This document shows, one piece after another, positions 24,060-37,690 of a stretch of DNA of 64,000 nt. This DNA is from Tetmemena sp. SeJ-2015. Lineage: Eukaryota; Ciliophora; Spirotrichea; Sporadotrichida; Oxytrichidae. Position numbers and translations under genes: made by a program. The notes under the pieces were generated by a model. That model was given only the letters and a program-made list of their open reading frames with translations. It had not been told where the DNA came from and searched no databases. Within the stretch, counting starts at the first letter, position 1; every line of letters starts with the position of its first letter. The stretch is taken from positions 19,964-83,963 of the forward strand of contig JAJKFJ010021585.1 in assembly GCA_027382625.1 (NCBI GenBank). The letters are read 5' to 3'.

Positions 24060-27000
24060 TAGAATTGCACATTCTTTTCACTGCTAGCAGAAGGAGATGA
24101 TATGCTCTCAATAAAGAAAAATGTCCCATTTATATTCGCATTAACATCGATAAATTTTGAGTCCTCTACTTTGAAATTTATGACTCCAGTATTTTATATA
24201 TAAAATGCCCCTCCAAATAGATTAGAGAAAGATTGTTTCACAGAAGCAGACTTTATGGAAATATTTTGCTATCCCAGAGATTTTGAGAAAAGTATGCCTC
24301 CACTTTGAAGAGAAGTCATATCTTCAAAATAGCAATCTTGGAATTGAATATTTGAAGAAACCGCTGAAGATAGATAAATAAGTCCCCCAGACTACACAGA
24401 AATCGAATTAGAAAATGAAGAACTCATGAAGTATATTTTATAACTAGAGAGCGACAAGGATAGAACATTTTAACTAGTTGCATTTTAATTTTATTTATAT
24501 TTCATTTAGGAGAGATCCTGAATATGAGCTGTACGTATTTTGAACTTCTAATTAGTTTATTAAAATTAATTTTAATCTTAAATTTTTTGCAGTAGTTTGA
24601 AATGATTGAAACATTTTACTATCCTGAAATGTAAATCAATCCTAAGCCAGCATTAGAGAGTGAATTTAAATAACTTATTTCTCTATAATTTATGGTTGTG
24701 CCACTCAAGAAGTTTACGTTTACATTTGCACCCTCAATGTATGAAAATATTGCTTGTCCCCAGGTTAATTATAAAAATATTCCTTGTTTGTTTTATTGGG
24801 TTACAGCTGAAGTGTCAAAAATATTAAGTATCAATTGAGGTATCATTTATTGAGAGAAATTAGTCGCCGCTGCCTTTAAGATACGCAAATCCTCCATATT
24901 GAATTGCAGAGCATTCGGAAATCTTGCATCCATTCTTTAAGATTAGGCTGTTAGACTTTCCAGTCATAAGAAAAACTGAGCCATTAAAGTAAAAATTATA
25001 TATTATTTTAGTTGGTGCTTTAGGCGCTGATAGTTGTTGCGCTCACTTAAACAGAATTTATTTCTCTCGCATTAAGACTGAAAACTCCCTATAAGCTATA
25101 GGTTGGCAAATTTCCTTTAGTAAAAGAACAAGACTCTATGCTTAAATATTTTTATTTGTTTATGAAGAGGTAGCTTCAAAAATAAATGAATAAAAACAAG
25201 AGCTTGAATGGAAGATTTAAGACACAGTGACGATACTTGGACTAAAACCTTATTTTGTAGAATCTACACTTGTGTTTATCATAGTCAAATTAAACTGTTA
25301 AGTCAGAGCATTTGCTTAAGTTTGAGTTAGAGGATTTTAAATCTGAAAAAGTAAAAAATTGCTTCTCAGTAAAATTGATAATGTTAATAAATAAAGAATA
25401 GAGATTCAAAATATTATCTTTATTTTTATTAAGAAACTTCTCAATAAAATACATATGATTTAGTTAATAAATTGCTAAAATTTTGCTTTTTTTACATTCT
25501 TGAATTATTAAAAAGTGACCCTAAAGTATTTATGAAACTGTAATTGTAAATTTGGATTGAAAGCTATGCAATTGATTTTATTTTTAAATCGTGGAAATAT
25601 AAATAACCCCAGACGTATAAGATATATTAAAAATAAGATTGCGAGCCTATAATCAAAGTCTATTGTCCTTCGGGATATTTATCACAATTCATGGTCAATT
25701 TAAATACATCACTTGTTTTTACAGATGTGTCATTTGCACCCACATATATGTAATTACCTGGGCCACTTTATATTTAAGGTTTTTTTTTTCATTAAAAGAT
25801 TATTACTTTTAAACTTATTTTTCTTCAAATTTTAAGCTTATAAGGCATTCTCTAATTTTATTACAATATTTTCAATCTTAATTTGAAAGGAAAAAAGTTT
25901 GTTTTAAATAGTGGCCATTATTATAGGTTTTTGAGCAAAAATAAATTAAAAGCGAGAATGCATACTACAAGTAAAGGTTATTTTATTGCCTTGCGGATTC
26001 AAAATGTAAACCTCTCCTCCGTTGAACGCATAGCCATAATCAAATCTGTTGTTTACAAAACTAGTGATGTTGCAAAATATTATATATCTTTAATAAAATT
26101 CACAGTAAAAACCCGCGGCAAAGACTGCTAAGTTATATCTGAACATGTTTCCAATTAAATTATAATTATCTAGATGTCGTTGGGAACTTAAGGCCCATTA
26201 GTTTGTATTCTTATCACTCCACCCTTCTCGGCAAGAGAGCAGACAAAATAAAAAGCAGTACAAAAACTAATTAGAGCTAATATTTATACACAATTTTTAG
26301 TTTATTTTTAGAGATAGCTTTGAAAATGAGACTTGAGTTTTGGGCTTAGAGGAATATGGCTGAGGCATGCGTCCAATTCTTAGTACTTACTCCCGTATAC
26401 TATGTATCATTGTAAAGGATAAAGTTTATTTAAAATCAAGAAAGTTTGAGCTAGAGTTGCATTAGACAATTGAGTTTTAAATTGTGAAATTCAGAGGAAA
26501 ATTAAAAATACATTATTTTTCCTTGCTCAACTTAAATTGTTGTTGTAGTAAACTATTCTTCCATTGCAAGTAGTTAAGCAAGCCGTAATTTGACCGTTAT
26601 AATAATAGTATAAATTTTAATTAAAAATCAATGATCGGTTAAATTAATAAATGGAGGGTTACAAATGATGTCAGTTTAAATCGCAATTCCCCTGAGCTGC
26701 AGCTTGTTCGATAGAAATTTAAAAATTAATGTGAGTTTCTTCTTTAATCATCTTCATAGCACCTCTCAGCATCGAGATTTGACTCACGCATTCTTCATAA
26801 TCATTTTTATCTTCTTCACTATAACTTGTGTCGATTATAACTCTTTACTAAGCGCTCCCACACAAAAGTTGTAAGGATAAAAAGTTCTTAAAATTTAATG
26901 CTGAATAGAATGGTGTAATAATTATTTAAATCTGACACACTTCAACTGAAACTGATTTATTCCATTTTAATTTAATAATTAATTTAATTCTCTTTTTTAT

Positions 27001-30000
27001 TAAATTCTCAGCTATATTAGAAATTATGGATAAATTATATTTTAGAAAATAATTTAAAGAATAAGGAAAGTTGATATTAAACCGTCAATCAGCATTTCTT
27101 AATTAAATTAAAATATTCTCCTGCTTGATCTATGTAGAAAAGAGAACCTTATAAATTTAAATGCTAATAGTACCAGATGTATCAAAATATATAATAAAAA
27201 TGTATTCTGGTACTGTGATGGATTATTGACATTCTGAATTTATAGGTCAGTTAGAGTAATTTAATTAAAATAATAATAAATTTTCAAGGTACTAATGTTC
27301 AATCTCATGAAGGCTCCGTGTGAACCCGAGCTCAAATAGTTTGAGTCTCGAATCTTGTTTATTTGAATCTGAGTTACCCCTATTTCTGCAGGCTCTAACT
27401 CTTTGAAGCCATTAGAAACTGTAGCTGCTGACTAGTAGAGTAAAGTGAATAGTCTCCCACTCCCATATTATTTAAATGCAATTAAAGTAAAATTTGAGGA
27501 ATAAATATAATAATCAATTTCAAAACCAGCACTTATTACAGTCTAGTTAAGAAACCGAAATTACTATCCTATGTAAGATGGCTTTATATTAAGTTTTGTA
27601 GGGATATTTCATTTCAAGTGGGCAACCACTAGAGTTAAAATTTCCTACATTTGCTGGGACCTTTTTCCTTTCATCATTCTGCTTCCAGCTTTTCTAAATG
27701 CAATTAATATGAGAAGGAGATTGAGTTGAAAGTGAAATTTGTGATATTGATTGTGGGAACGATTATTTAGGAATCACTCCTTTGATAAGGCTTGCAAGTA
27801 TAGATTCATTATGTATACTTATATTTTTATAAAAATAGATTTGGAAAATGCTACTTGGCTGGAGAGTCATGATTGCACCTGTTGACCCTCCAACTGAGAG
27901 TATTTGAAATTGTTCGATGTTAATGATAGGTGAAGATGCGCTGGAAAATTAGAAAATTGGGTAGTTACACCACTGGCACATAAATTATTATATTTTCAAA
28001 TCAATCAGAAATCCGTTTTGGATATAATAAAATTAAAATATAAATATTTTTCAATTAAACACTTAAAACCATTGATGATGAATCGTTTTAAATTAACGTA
28101 ATTTGCCTCAACGTTTTATGGATTATTGAATGTGGGAAGAGGCTGTGAGTTGAATTTATTTTCTTGGTCTACGAAGTTGAATGAGTTTAGCGTTGAGTAG
28201 CTCCAAAGAGATCCATCTTCATCCATTTAAAACATAACTAAATATTAGAAATTTCAAATAATTTACACTTTTATTGTGTTGTTAAACTGAAAATTAACTC
28301 TATCTAAAGCCTGAAACCATATAAGCGTGAGAGTTGTCCCGTAATAAATATATTTTAAACTTAATATCTTTTATCCACAGTTTGGACTTATCCCAAGATT
28401 AATTTGGTTTTATATTTGCTTTAATAAATTTAAGATCGTGCTGATGACATAAGGCTGGTTTGCACCCATGATATTTGTCCAGTTGAATCTCAACAAGTTA
28501 ATTTATATTTTAGCATTTTAAATCTGTCTAGTGTAAATGTTCCATAGAAGTCTTTGAAGTTCATAATGTTTGATCTTGCATAGTCTATGCCAAAACTGAT
28601 ATTGGTGAACTCTATCAAGTAGAATTCTGAGACAGTCTAATTTTTAACGTATATAAAATAAAAGTATACCCAATTTGATCTCTTTATCTTATATGCTCCT
28701 TATTTGGAAAATATTTACTTAAAATTTGATTTATACAATCCTAAGTTTGAAATAGCATAAGTTTTAACTATAGCCACTATTCAGAGACATCATATAAATA
28801 AAATATTCGCTATAGAAAGTAGTGAGCTGCTTTAAGAGAAAGCAAGGGACTTTTGATAGTCAATCAACTCTTTTGAGGAATCTCCCCCGCGGCTTAGATA
28901 CTCATTCTACACAAGTAGTCTTAATAATTTAAAATGCTATCTTGGCAAACCATTTGAGTTTATAGCACCATGTCCTCCTGAGCATGAGAAGTCAGAATAT
29001 TGGTTTAGATTTAAAAGATTCAATCGGAAATCTTACAAGAAACTAATGCCATCATATGATATCTAAGACTAAGGAAAGAATTAGAAGGACGAATACGAAA
29101 TTTAAAATTATGGGAAGAATAGGATTAGATAGTTGATTTGGAGCAAGATATATTTTAGATAGATTTTATAATAGATCGTTATTTTAGACCTAATAGTCAG
29201 ATAATCATTCATTCGATCAATTATACTTTTTACTAAGGTTAGAAACAAATTTTTGATAAAATTTTTTTTGTCGCAGTAAGAGTAGTAAAAAATAAAAATA
29301 AATAATTTAATTAGGACAAAAATTAATAATTTTTAAATATAGAAAAAGTTGGGATTTAATAATAAATAATTTTAAATAAAATAAATATGATTGGTTCGTT
29401 ATAAAATTATTCAATTGCTGGTTAGGACATTTCTCTATTCTTACTCTGCTCATAATACTATATTTATAGAGATGAATAAAATCGCCATGTAGCTATCTTT
29501 GAAATCATAGGTTGATATTTGTGTGTAGCTATCGTTACTTGTTAATAATTGTAAATCAACGCACTTAAACTATCCTGAAGTGAAGTTCTAAGATTGTTTT
29601 ATTTGTTTCTCTCTATAGAGTAGCCAGTGCAGAATATTTATTATTTGCATCACTTGATGTGTCTGGAATTGTGCTGTATACTGATTTGCATTTATGTTAA
29701 ATTATCTTGTTAAAAAGCCAAGCCTTTATGAAATAGAGAAATTAAGAGAATATAATTAGTTTATAAAATCATAAATCTTTAGATTTTGAAGTTAAAGTAA
29801 TTTTAGAGAGGTATCATAATTTGAATACTCCGAAGTTGCTGAAATATTTATCTTATAAACAAAGATGGCAGAGGGGAATAAATGATTTAATTTTTAAGTT
29901 AAATTAATAAATCCTTAAGGGTATATAGCCCTCCTCCATATGTCATACTTAACCCTTTTCGCCATAAATTAAGTATGTGACGCTCTAGTTACCAGCCTCT

Positions 30001-33000
30001 TTGGAATCTATAATCCTCATTCATCTTAAAAGGCCACCTTCTTCAACCAACGGATTATTAAAATCTATCTCCCTATAGGAGAGATAAAGCAACGAACAGA
30101 GGAATTCAGTGATATCCCTTCTCCTCCAAGTAGACTTTTCTGTAACGTTCGACCTTATAATTAACTTTATAATTTATTAATGGAATAAAATAAATAAACT
30201 GAATCTAAACTTTCTGAGCACTATTAATTTTGAAATTGATCTGAAAACCCTTTTGCCCAACTCTACTTTTTCAATAGCTAACTTTGAATTATCTTTTATG
30301 CTCTTAAAATACTCCGCAGCATAGCTTGAACTTTAGATTTGCAAATTTCTTTAAAAATTTTACTGTTTATATCTCACTATAAAATAGAGATTAAACAAAA
30401 AAAGGCACTTTACCTATTGACCCGCAAGTTTAAAAGTTATTGAATTAAGAGTTAGAAATAGAAATTTGTGCAGAAATTCAATTAAAATTAATATATTTGT
30501 GCACCGTGATTCTACCCTATCTCAATGAAAGAGTCTTCTTATTTCAAGAATTAGCAGCCCTAAAAATCATAAAATATGTAAATATATGCTTACTTCTATG
30601 ATTAAAGAAGGAGTTTTATTTAAACTATTTGATATAGCCAATCATATCATGAACTTAAAAAATCCACCCCCTGCTTTTTAAGTGTTGCAGTAAATGTTTT
30701 CAAATTAAAATCAAAATTATTCTTTTTCAATTCAAGTTTATTCATCTCTAAAATATTACTCTAAAATATTATTCTTACGGCTTCTCTCTAAAATAGCAAT
30801 TAGCTTAAGGAGTTATTGCCTTCAAACTTGCGTCTACAGAGCAGCAGTTACTTTAACCTTAGGATAAGCATCCAGAAGTATCAGTGTCTGGAGTTATTAT
30901 AGAATCTGATGCATCGAATATTATATTCCTTAGTGTCAAGCTTCCAAAAATTTCAAAACTGTACTTATCTCTCAACTTGTGAAGTAGTGTCAACTTCACT
31001 GCATTTTCGGTTTCAATTATTAGATTCATAGTTAAGCTCTATGTATCCGTATAGCGAGGCTAGTAAAACTTCTGCTAGGGAAGATATAGAAAAGCATGCT
31101 ACCCTGATTTTAAGGTCACAGTTGCCTAGCAAGACAAATAAGGAGCACAAACTTCTTTAGACTTTTCTATTGCATCTTTGATTGTGTCAAATTTGATTAT
31201 CAATTCACTTTTTAGTGAAATATTTTATCGAATATACTTTCCCTTGGAATTCCTATTCTAATTGTGAGCATGTAATGCAGTAAGATGACTCAATCGTGCC
31301 TATTTTATTAAAGATAGCAAGCCCGTATAAAATGATTTAGTTTGTATTGCCCTTCGGGACATTGGTTTGTACAGGAGCCTGTAGAATTATCAACAAAGCC
31401 ATCTCTGCAGCCTACAATATTAATATCTGACTGCCTCAGGATATAGAGAGTCCTTGGATTTGCAACTTCCTAATTATGATATATCATGCTTCATGTCACA
31501 AATCTCACAGCTTGTTTCAGATGATGGAATTGTGCATTCTCCCCCTCCGATATCTAAATGAGTAACTTAGTTTTAAAGATGGTATACATTTAGCGCATGA
31601 GGGAACGTATGTATTGTACTATGAGATAAATTTACTAGAGACTTATATATCAGATATTCAGCGCACTATGTACAATATACCTAAGAATTTAATGCAGAAT
31701 CGAAGGTTTTTTCTAGAAATACACTATCTTACTCTAGCAGCAGAAGGCGAGTGCAAGCTCGAACTAGGAGACATCAGATTTAAAGTGATAAATTAAAACA
31801 ACCTATATATATGAACTTTAATAATTTTTTAATGTCGTTATTCTTGCCATCTCCACATATTTCAACGCAAACACACTTAGAGCTCTCTCTTTCTTGTCTT
31901 CTTCATCTTCATCATCATCGTTATCTTAGTGCTCAGGCTCTCCCTCTCAAGAGGAGCGAAAAAGCTTTGCTTTTTCTGAAAGCTCTTAACTCAACTTTAC
32001 TTTTACTTCCTCATCATCAAACATTTCTGCGTATCTCTGCAATGCAAACTAATCGCTTTGTCAAAAGTGTTCAAACACTCAAAAGACAACTCCAGTTGTC
32101 AAAGCTCCTCTTGAGAGGGAGAGCCTGAGCACTAAGATAACGATGATGATGAAGATGAAGAAGACAAGAAAGAGAGAGCTCTAAGTGTGTTTGCGTTGAA
32201 ATATGTGGAGATGGCAAGAATAACGACATTAAAAAATTATTAAAGTTCATATATATAGGTTGTTTTAATTTATCACATTTAAATCTGAGTCTCCTAGTTC
32301 GAGCTTGCACTCCCTTCTGCTCTAGAGTAAGATAGTGTATTTCTAGAAAAAACCTTCGATTCTGCATTAAATTCTTAGGTATAATCATATCCAAATACTG
32401 AGTTAATATTAATTAAAAAGCCTTTAATTTTAGTTGGTGGACTTTTATTTGCAGATCGCAGATGAATCAGCATAAGTGGACATATTGTATTTACCTAATA
32501 TAGTTAAGCTCCTTAGGCTAATCTTACTGCAAGAATTATCTCCACTCTAATCTAGATCTTTGCAAGCCACGCAATTAGAAGGATCAGAGGAAGAACATGT
32601 GTTGCAAATACTTGGATTGGAGCAGCCTGTAATGATTTAGATTAGGATTCTCGAAAAGATAATATTTTGAATTCATTATTTAATTAAACTGATGCATGTA
32701 ATAATAGAAGTAAATAAAAAAGAGTGAATTTAAAGTTCAAATGCGACAGCTTAGCAAAGCTAATTTAATAAATATTAAATTATGGAGATTCTATAAAATT
32801 CGATAACATAACACTGGCTAAATTATATTTAGTGCTCACTACTCTTTTTGTGATCAAATTAAATGCTGCAGCTTGTAAGTAATTCTTTTGCTAATCAATT
32901 TGAATTTAAACATTTTAATAAAACTTATAAAGAATAGATTTATGAAGTTATTATAAGTACCAAAGTTAAAATTGTTAGTTTTTTATGTTAATTCAATTAT

Positions 33001-33537
33001 TTTTAAGAAATTAAGTTAAATTAATCAGTTTTAAATGATGAATACCATTTAGAAATTATTTAAAGTTAAAAATTCAGCATACTACATACTTGATGCTCAT
33101 TAATTATTTAAACTCCTTCATGACTTTAAATGAGACTTCTAAGGTAGATGTGTCGTTAAATTTTGCGCTCTTAAATAAAATTTCCAAATATAAATATTTT
33201 TAATATTTGAAGCTGAATAAATGATTTAAATATGCTCTTAATAACTGCCACTTTTCAGATCTTTAATACTTTAATTTATAAACTTAATTGGCTTAATGCT
33301 TGAATTCTTAGCTATAATTTAGGCAGTGGATTTGACCAATTTTATAATTCTTCATCATAAAACTGTGAGAGTAAGTAATATGATGGTTTATGCATAAACC
33401 TATTTAGAATGTGAAAATGCTATTTTTGGCTGTTCATCTTGTACAGAAATCAAATTTATATTCTTAAATTAATCAAAGTAGCCATATATAAGTAGGATAT
33501 CAATAGAAAAAATAAGAAAATTCTTTTTCATATTCAT
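24060..33537 (-). CDS. Gene B1: head-type Cys-rich plus beta-helix surface protein
   Basis: The minus-strand start at 33537 gives MNMKKNFLIFSIDILLIYGY, a plausible signal peptide. Furin-like Cys repeats follow (CNTCSSSDPSNCVACKDLDQ near 32600; CTIPSSETSCEICDMK near 31530; VGCRDGFVDNSTGSC near 31410). Next comes the entry to a beta-helix domain (FDTIKDAIEKSKEV near 31190; LRNIIFDASDSIITPDTD near 30900). More repeats lie at 27-30 kb and 24.06-25.4 kb (NLFGGAFYIQNTGVINF near 24200). The DASDSIITPDTD block matches Q2 on the opposite strand. The gene is interrupted by the foldback palindrome and the repeat copy at 26.63 kb. The 3' end is not defined, and 24.0-27.0 kb could belong to a separate gene. 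Confidence 0.55.
26630..27015 (+). repeat. Dispersed 0.4-kb repeat, copy B
   Basis: Contains GAGCTGCAGCTTGTTCGATAG near 26695 and ends in TTCTCTTTTTTATTAAATTCTCAGCTATA, nearly identical to the end of copy C. A 64-bp block at 26837-26900 is present in copy C in inverted orientation. Confidence 0.72.
31676..32383. repeat. Foldback palindrome, about 280-bp arms with a 146-bp loop
   Basis: 31676-31957 and 32104-32383 are near-perfect reverse complements; the loop is 31958-32103. Inner arm ends read CTCTCAAGAGGAGC and its complement. The loop itself contains smaller hairpins (AAAAGC/GCTTTT, GACAACT/AGTTGTC). It interrupts the Cys-rich head of gene B1 and encodes nothing recognisable; the His-rich frames it creates on both strands are by-products of the palindrome. 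Either a foldback element/IES or a library inversion chimera. Confidence 0.85.
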
Positions 33538-33989
33538 ACTCTATTAAATTAATGTTTTGGTCTTTTTTTTAAAAGAAGGACACCAAATCGTCTCTCCTTT
33601 TAATCAGATTTCATATTTTTATCTTGACCCTGATGTGTTCAGTAAATCGAAGCTTTAGATATATTTGGATGATAAATATGTTATTATTTAAATCCATCGA
33701 GTAAGTTAGAAAAATATAAGTCTAAAAGTAAGATTTAATTCAAAGTAAATTTTACATAGATCAAGAGTAATCACAAAATTAATGAAAAATAATAAAGCAA
33801 TCCCATATAAATAAAAAATTAAATGCATCAAAGAAAATGAAAGATTCTATATAAAGAGGATGGAAAACAAAAACTAATTTTTGCAAACTTTTTATCAAAA
33901 TATTTTTTATAATGTCACAATTTGGATTTTCTTTAAATTGTATTTCTTCGATTTATTCATATCCTTTCTATATTATAATTTAGCCAATT
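33538..33989. promoter_or_regulatory. Divergent intergenic region between B1 and the head pseudogene
   Basis: An AT-rich stretch of about 450 bp separates the minus-strand start of B1 from the plus-strand head-type sequence, so any B1 promoter should lie here. I see no specific motif. No coding resemblance was found. Confidence 0.35.
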
Positions 33990-36090
33990 AAAACTTCGTT
34001 TAATGTAACTGATGCAGTGATGGTCTCTATTTGCTAAAAAATGACTCTCTTTCAGAAAATTATCCCACAAAATTAAGCTTTTGCGTTAAAGATTGTTAGA
34101 GTGTGCATAATTCCTTCATTAATGACCCATTCAATGGGATTTGCAAATGTAAAGTTTATTTGAGATGTTAGCATTTATAGACTGTGGAGAGTTCTGCTCT
34201 GCTTGTAATCTATAATATGGTTGCACTGACTGTCAAGGAGAAGCAAAATCAATTGGTTGGGTTTCAGCTTTAACGAATGACTCTAAGTTTTCCTTCAATG
34301 AACACATTCAAAGTGTGCTAGCGTAAATTCGAGAATCCTTTTGGCTATTTAGATTATATAGCGCTGAAGGCTATTTCCTCAAGCCGAGCTCTCTCTTTCT
34401 CTCATAATATCTACTTGGCAATATATAATAAAAATTTAATGCTTCAAGAAAATTTGTGCGTATGGCTATGATGAAGTGACAATCTAGGGCAATTAAGTGT
34501 GCGGAAGTTTAATAATTTAAAGTCAGATGTTAACTTAGTGACTTGAATACGGTACTCAAGATCACAGGCTGCAGATTAATAAAAATTCAATAAATGCTAA
34601 CAAAACTGCAAAGAGTGCTCCTCTAATGGAGAAAATTAAACTTAATTTATTTTAAGAATGCAAGAGCTGCCAGCAAAATTAAAAGTAAATAAAGTTAATT
34701 GAAAATTTTTACCTTGACACTGGAATAAATATAGGCTCATCAACTGGATAATGTCTCGTCAAAACTAATGATTTCATAGAAGTTGCCTTTTACGTTTCCA
34801 CAGTCACTAATTAAAGCTAAAAAGACCCTCAAACTATTTTAGGAACGTATAATGATCCCTTTGACACAATCAAATAAATAAATCAACACAAAATAAATTA
34901 ATTTATACTTTTTATATTTAAGTTCATGATCAGCTCTACAAGCAACTAAGCGAGCCCTCCTTCATTAACTGAAAATAATTAGCTAATTCTTGAATTTCTT
35001 GTATGAGTTTGACTCTTATTTTTAATTTTTCGCTTTATTATATGGTATTTCTATTTAATAATTTAAGAGGACTAATATTCTTCTCCAAAGTTACATAAAT
35101 TTAACCCTTTTTTATTTCTTTGTCATCTTGCTTTAGCCTGAAAATTGTGGACTCTTCTTTCAGCATTTTATTAGAAAATTCAAATAAGCTTTGAATTCTC
35201 CAGTTTGGGTTAATTCAGCTCTAGGAATGAGATACTTTGGGTAAATCTTGGACTTAGACTCATACCCAGGTGATAAAATTTTTTTTTTGGTGATTAAATA
35301 TGTTTTGACATTTTATTGCAAAGAAACCAGTTTATTGGGAATATGGTGAATCTTGCAGACTGCTCAGTGCCTTGGTTTATCAAGAATAATGACTAAAGCA
35401 CTTTTGTAGATAACTTTCCAAACTAAGGGAGCAAAGATGTACTCTAAATGAAGTCACTTAATTAAATTAAACTTTATCACTGATTAGTATCACTAACCAC
35501 AAAAGACAGATCGATATCATATCAAATTCGTAAGATCCTTACAAATAATCTGCATCTATAGGTTCGCAAATAACTCTGCTATTAAAGGTTTGATATACTT
35601 GGATGTCCAAGATAGACTCTAGTACAAGCAAAGATTCCTTGTTGCCATGAACACCTTCTCATAAAACTTCAACTACTTCCATTCTAATCTCATCTTTGTG
35701 AGGGCAAGAGGCAGAGAAAATAAATCAGTTTCCTAAATCTATAGTAATGACTCTAACTTATTCTGCTCAAAATAAAAGCAAAGAAACACATTCCAAAAGA
35801 ATATTATATTATTTTTAATGGTGGCTGTCCCTTCAATTCAGGAGCTTAGTTTGCTATAGAGTGCTTTGACTATAGCTGTAAAATTAATAAAGAAGAATTA
35901 TTTTATCAATTAAAAAAATTGATTTAACTAGTACCATTCGATTCAGCATTAAATTCTGAGATCTTTATTTCCTTTCAATTCTTTACGTGGGAGTTCTCAG
36001 TAAAGAGGTGGGAAGGCTTTGATTAAATAAGAAGCTCAATTTTTTCTATTAATCAATTATCGATCTTAATTTAATTATATACTATATTAA
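33990..36090 (+). pseudogene. Truncated head-type Cys-rich / beta-helix gene (psi-Q1)
   Basis: Paralogue of Q2. It shows CSDGLYLLKNDS and CVKDCQSVHNSFINDP (34013-34110), DCGEFCSACNLQYGCTDCQGE (about 34183-34245), CQLSDLNTVLKITGCR near 34525, GTYNDPFDTIK near 34840, GSKDVLQMKSL near 35430 and IKGLIYLDVQDRL near 35580. An in-frame TGA at 34010-34012 lies where Q2 has a sense codon, within otherwise aligned sequence. No signal peptide equivalent and no membrane domain were found. Sequence resembling Q2 fades by about 36090. Decay after duplication is likely; a single-base error at the TGA cannot be excluded. Confidence 0.6.
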
Positions 36091-37690
36091 GAAAAGCCTG
36101 CATTCGCTAACGATAGCTACAAATTTAATCTTGATTTAATCATGAAAATATTTATTAGATATATTGTTTTTATTTCACTTAAAAAATTTTCAGATCCACT
36201 TTTCTTGAAATTTATCTTTGAATAATTTTTTTTAAGTTGCTATCACTTTATTTTGACTGACTGATGAATTCCTCTTCTAGTATTTAATATAATAATCGAC
36301 TATGAATTGTTGTTGTGAATTTAGATTATCTTAATTTTGTCCAATTTAAAATAACTGTAATCCAATTAAACTTTACTCTTGAAGTTTTATGTATGAGAAA
36401 TAACTCCAATTGCTTTTCCATCAAATATAAAAAATAATTTCTCCATACATTTTTATTAGATAATTTATTTTGACTTGAGAAAATAATTCGAATGCGAATA
36501 GCTATAATTTGAAAATATAAGGACTCTTTTAAAAACTAATAATTTATATCCTCAAACTCTCATGTTTGAATAATAATTAAATATAACAAATGCTAAAGAT
36601 AAAAAGCATTAAGACTCATAAATAAATTTAAATGGAAAACTGTTCTTCATACTGATCTAGCTGAATCTTCGTAGGTAAACAACTGGAGGGCATATAAGGA
36701 GGACAAGAAATTAAAATAAAGAGCATCCATTTGTCAGATGCCTTGAAGATCAAATAAAGTAAGTAAAGATTATAATACAGTCAAGGAACTTGGCTTATCT
36801 TGTATTAGCACATTCTGAATTCCAATACCAGATGCAGTGAGCAAGTTGTAAGACCGTCCAGATAATATTTCTTAATCGATTTTCGAAAAAGAAAGCTAGC
36901 TTGTAAAGCTATAAATCCACATTTTGTTCATCTAGCAAATAAAGGATTTCAATAAATATGACTTCTATATTTAATGTTCTAAAGCAAGCTCTGAGAAAGA
37001 TTGAATTGACTGGGAGGGAGATTTGATTTGATTTGCCATTTTTTTATTAAAAAAGATCTCTTAGCAGAGAAGTAGGCATTTGGTACTGTATTTATCTAAT
37101 AATAAATACATAATTATAAATTTCTTAAAAACTACTTTTTTATCCTAAATAGTTGTAAATTTATTTAAATTCTATGTATCTTTTCATTTGTAAACATCAG
37201 TAAGATATTTAAGATGGATATTTAAAGCACAATCATAAGCGAATAGATTTTTAGAACTTGAATTAATCTCTAAAAAGAAGAGATCAAATTTAAGATGTGA
37301 TAGTTTATATACTTTGATTTAGAGCAAGTAAGCCATAGATGGCAGAGAAGTTATTTTATTTAGCGTTTAATCACGTATTCTTTATTAACTAGTATTACAT
37401 ATACAGAAGGAGGATGAAATTTTAAATTATAGAGATTTCATTAATAAATTCCTTACCTTATAAAAACGTTTAAAAAAATTGAGCAAATCTATCCTTTTAA
37501 TCTTGATATGATAATTATAGTTAAAGCAGTGGGCTCATTATATATAGAAACTTTTATATTTGTTATACTAGTTAAATGAAAATATTTAAGTGTTAACCTT
37601 AACCTAATTTAATTGATATTTCTTTAACTATAATAAACTTCAAAAAGATTAATATACATGAAAAAATAGTAGTGTATTTTGAGAGGGAGC
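36091..37690. other. AT-rich spacer upstream of Q2
   Basis: No conserved frame or family motif is recognisable, and the stretch is mostly AT-rich. The Q2 start codon sits inside the 12-bp palindrome GGAGCATGCTCC at 37686-37697. Any Q2 promoter would lie within this stretch, but no motif is identifiable. Confidence 0.4.

Noticed and set aside
25883..26131. Plus-strand 82-codon frame
   Set aside because: Lies opposite the B1 region; composition and lack of any recognisable motif make it unconvincing.
31614..32394. Matching plus- and minus-strand frames with His/Leu-rich peptides
   Set aside because: Same sequence read twice because of the palindrome; no homology to the surrounding gene and no coding conservation.
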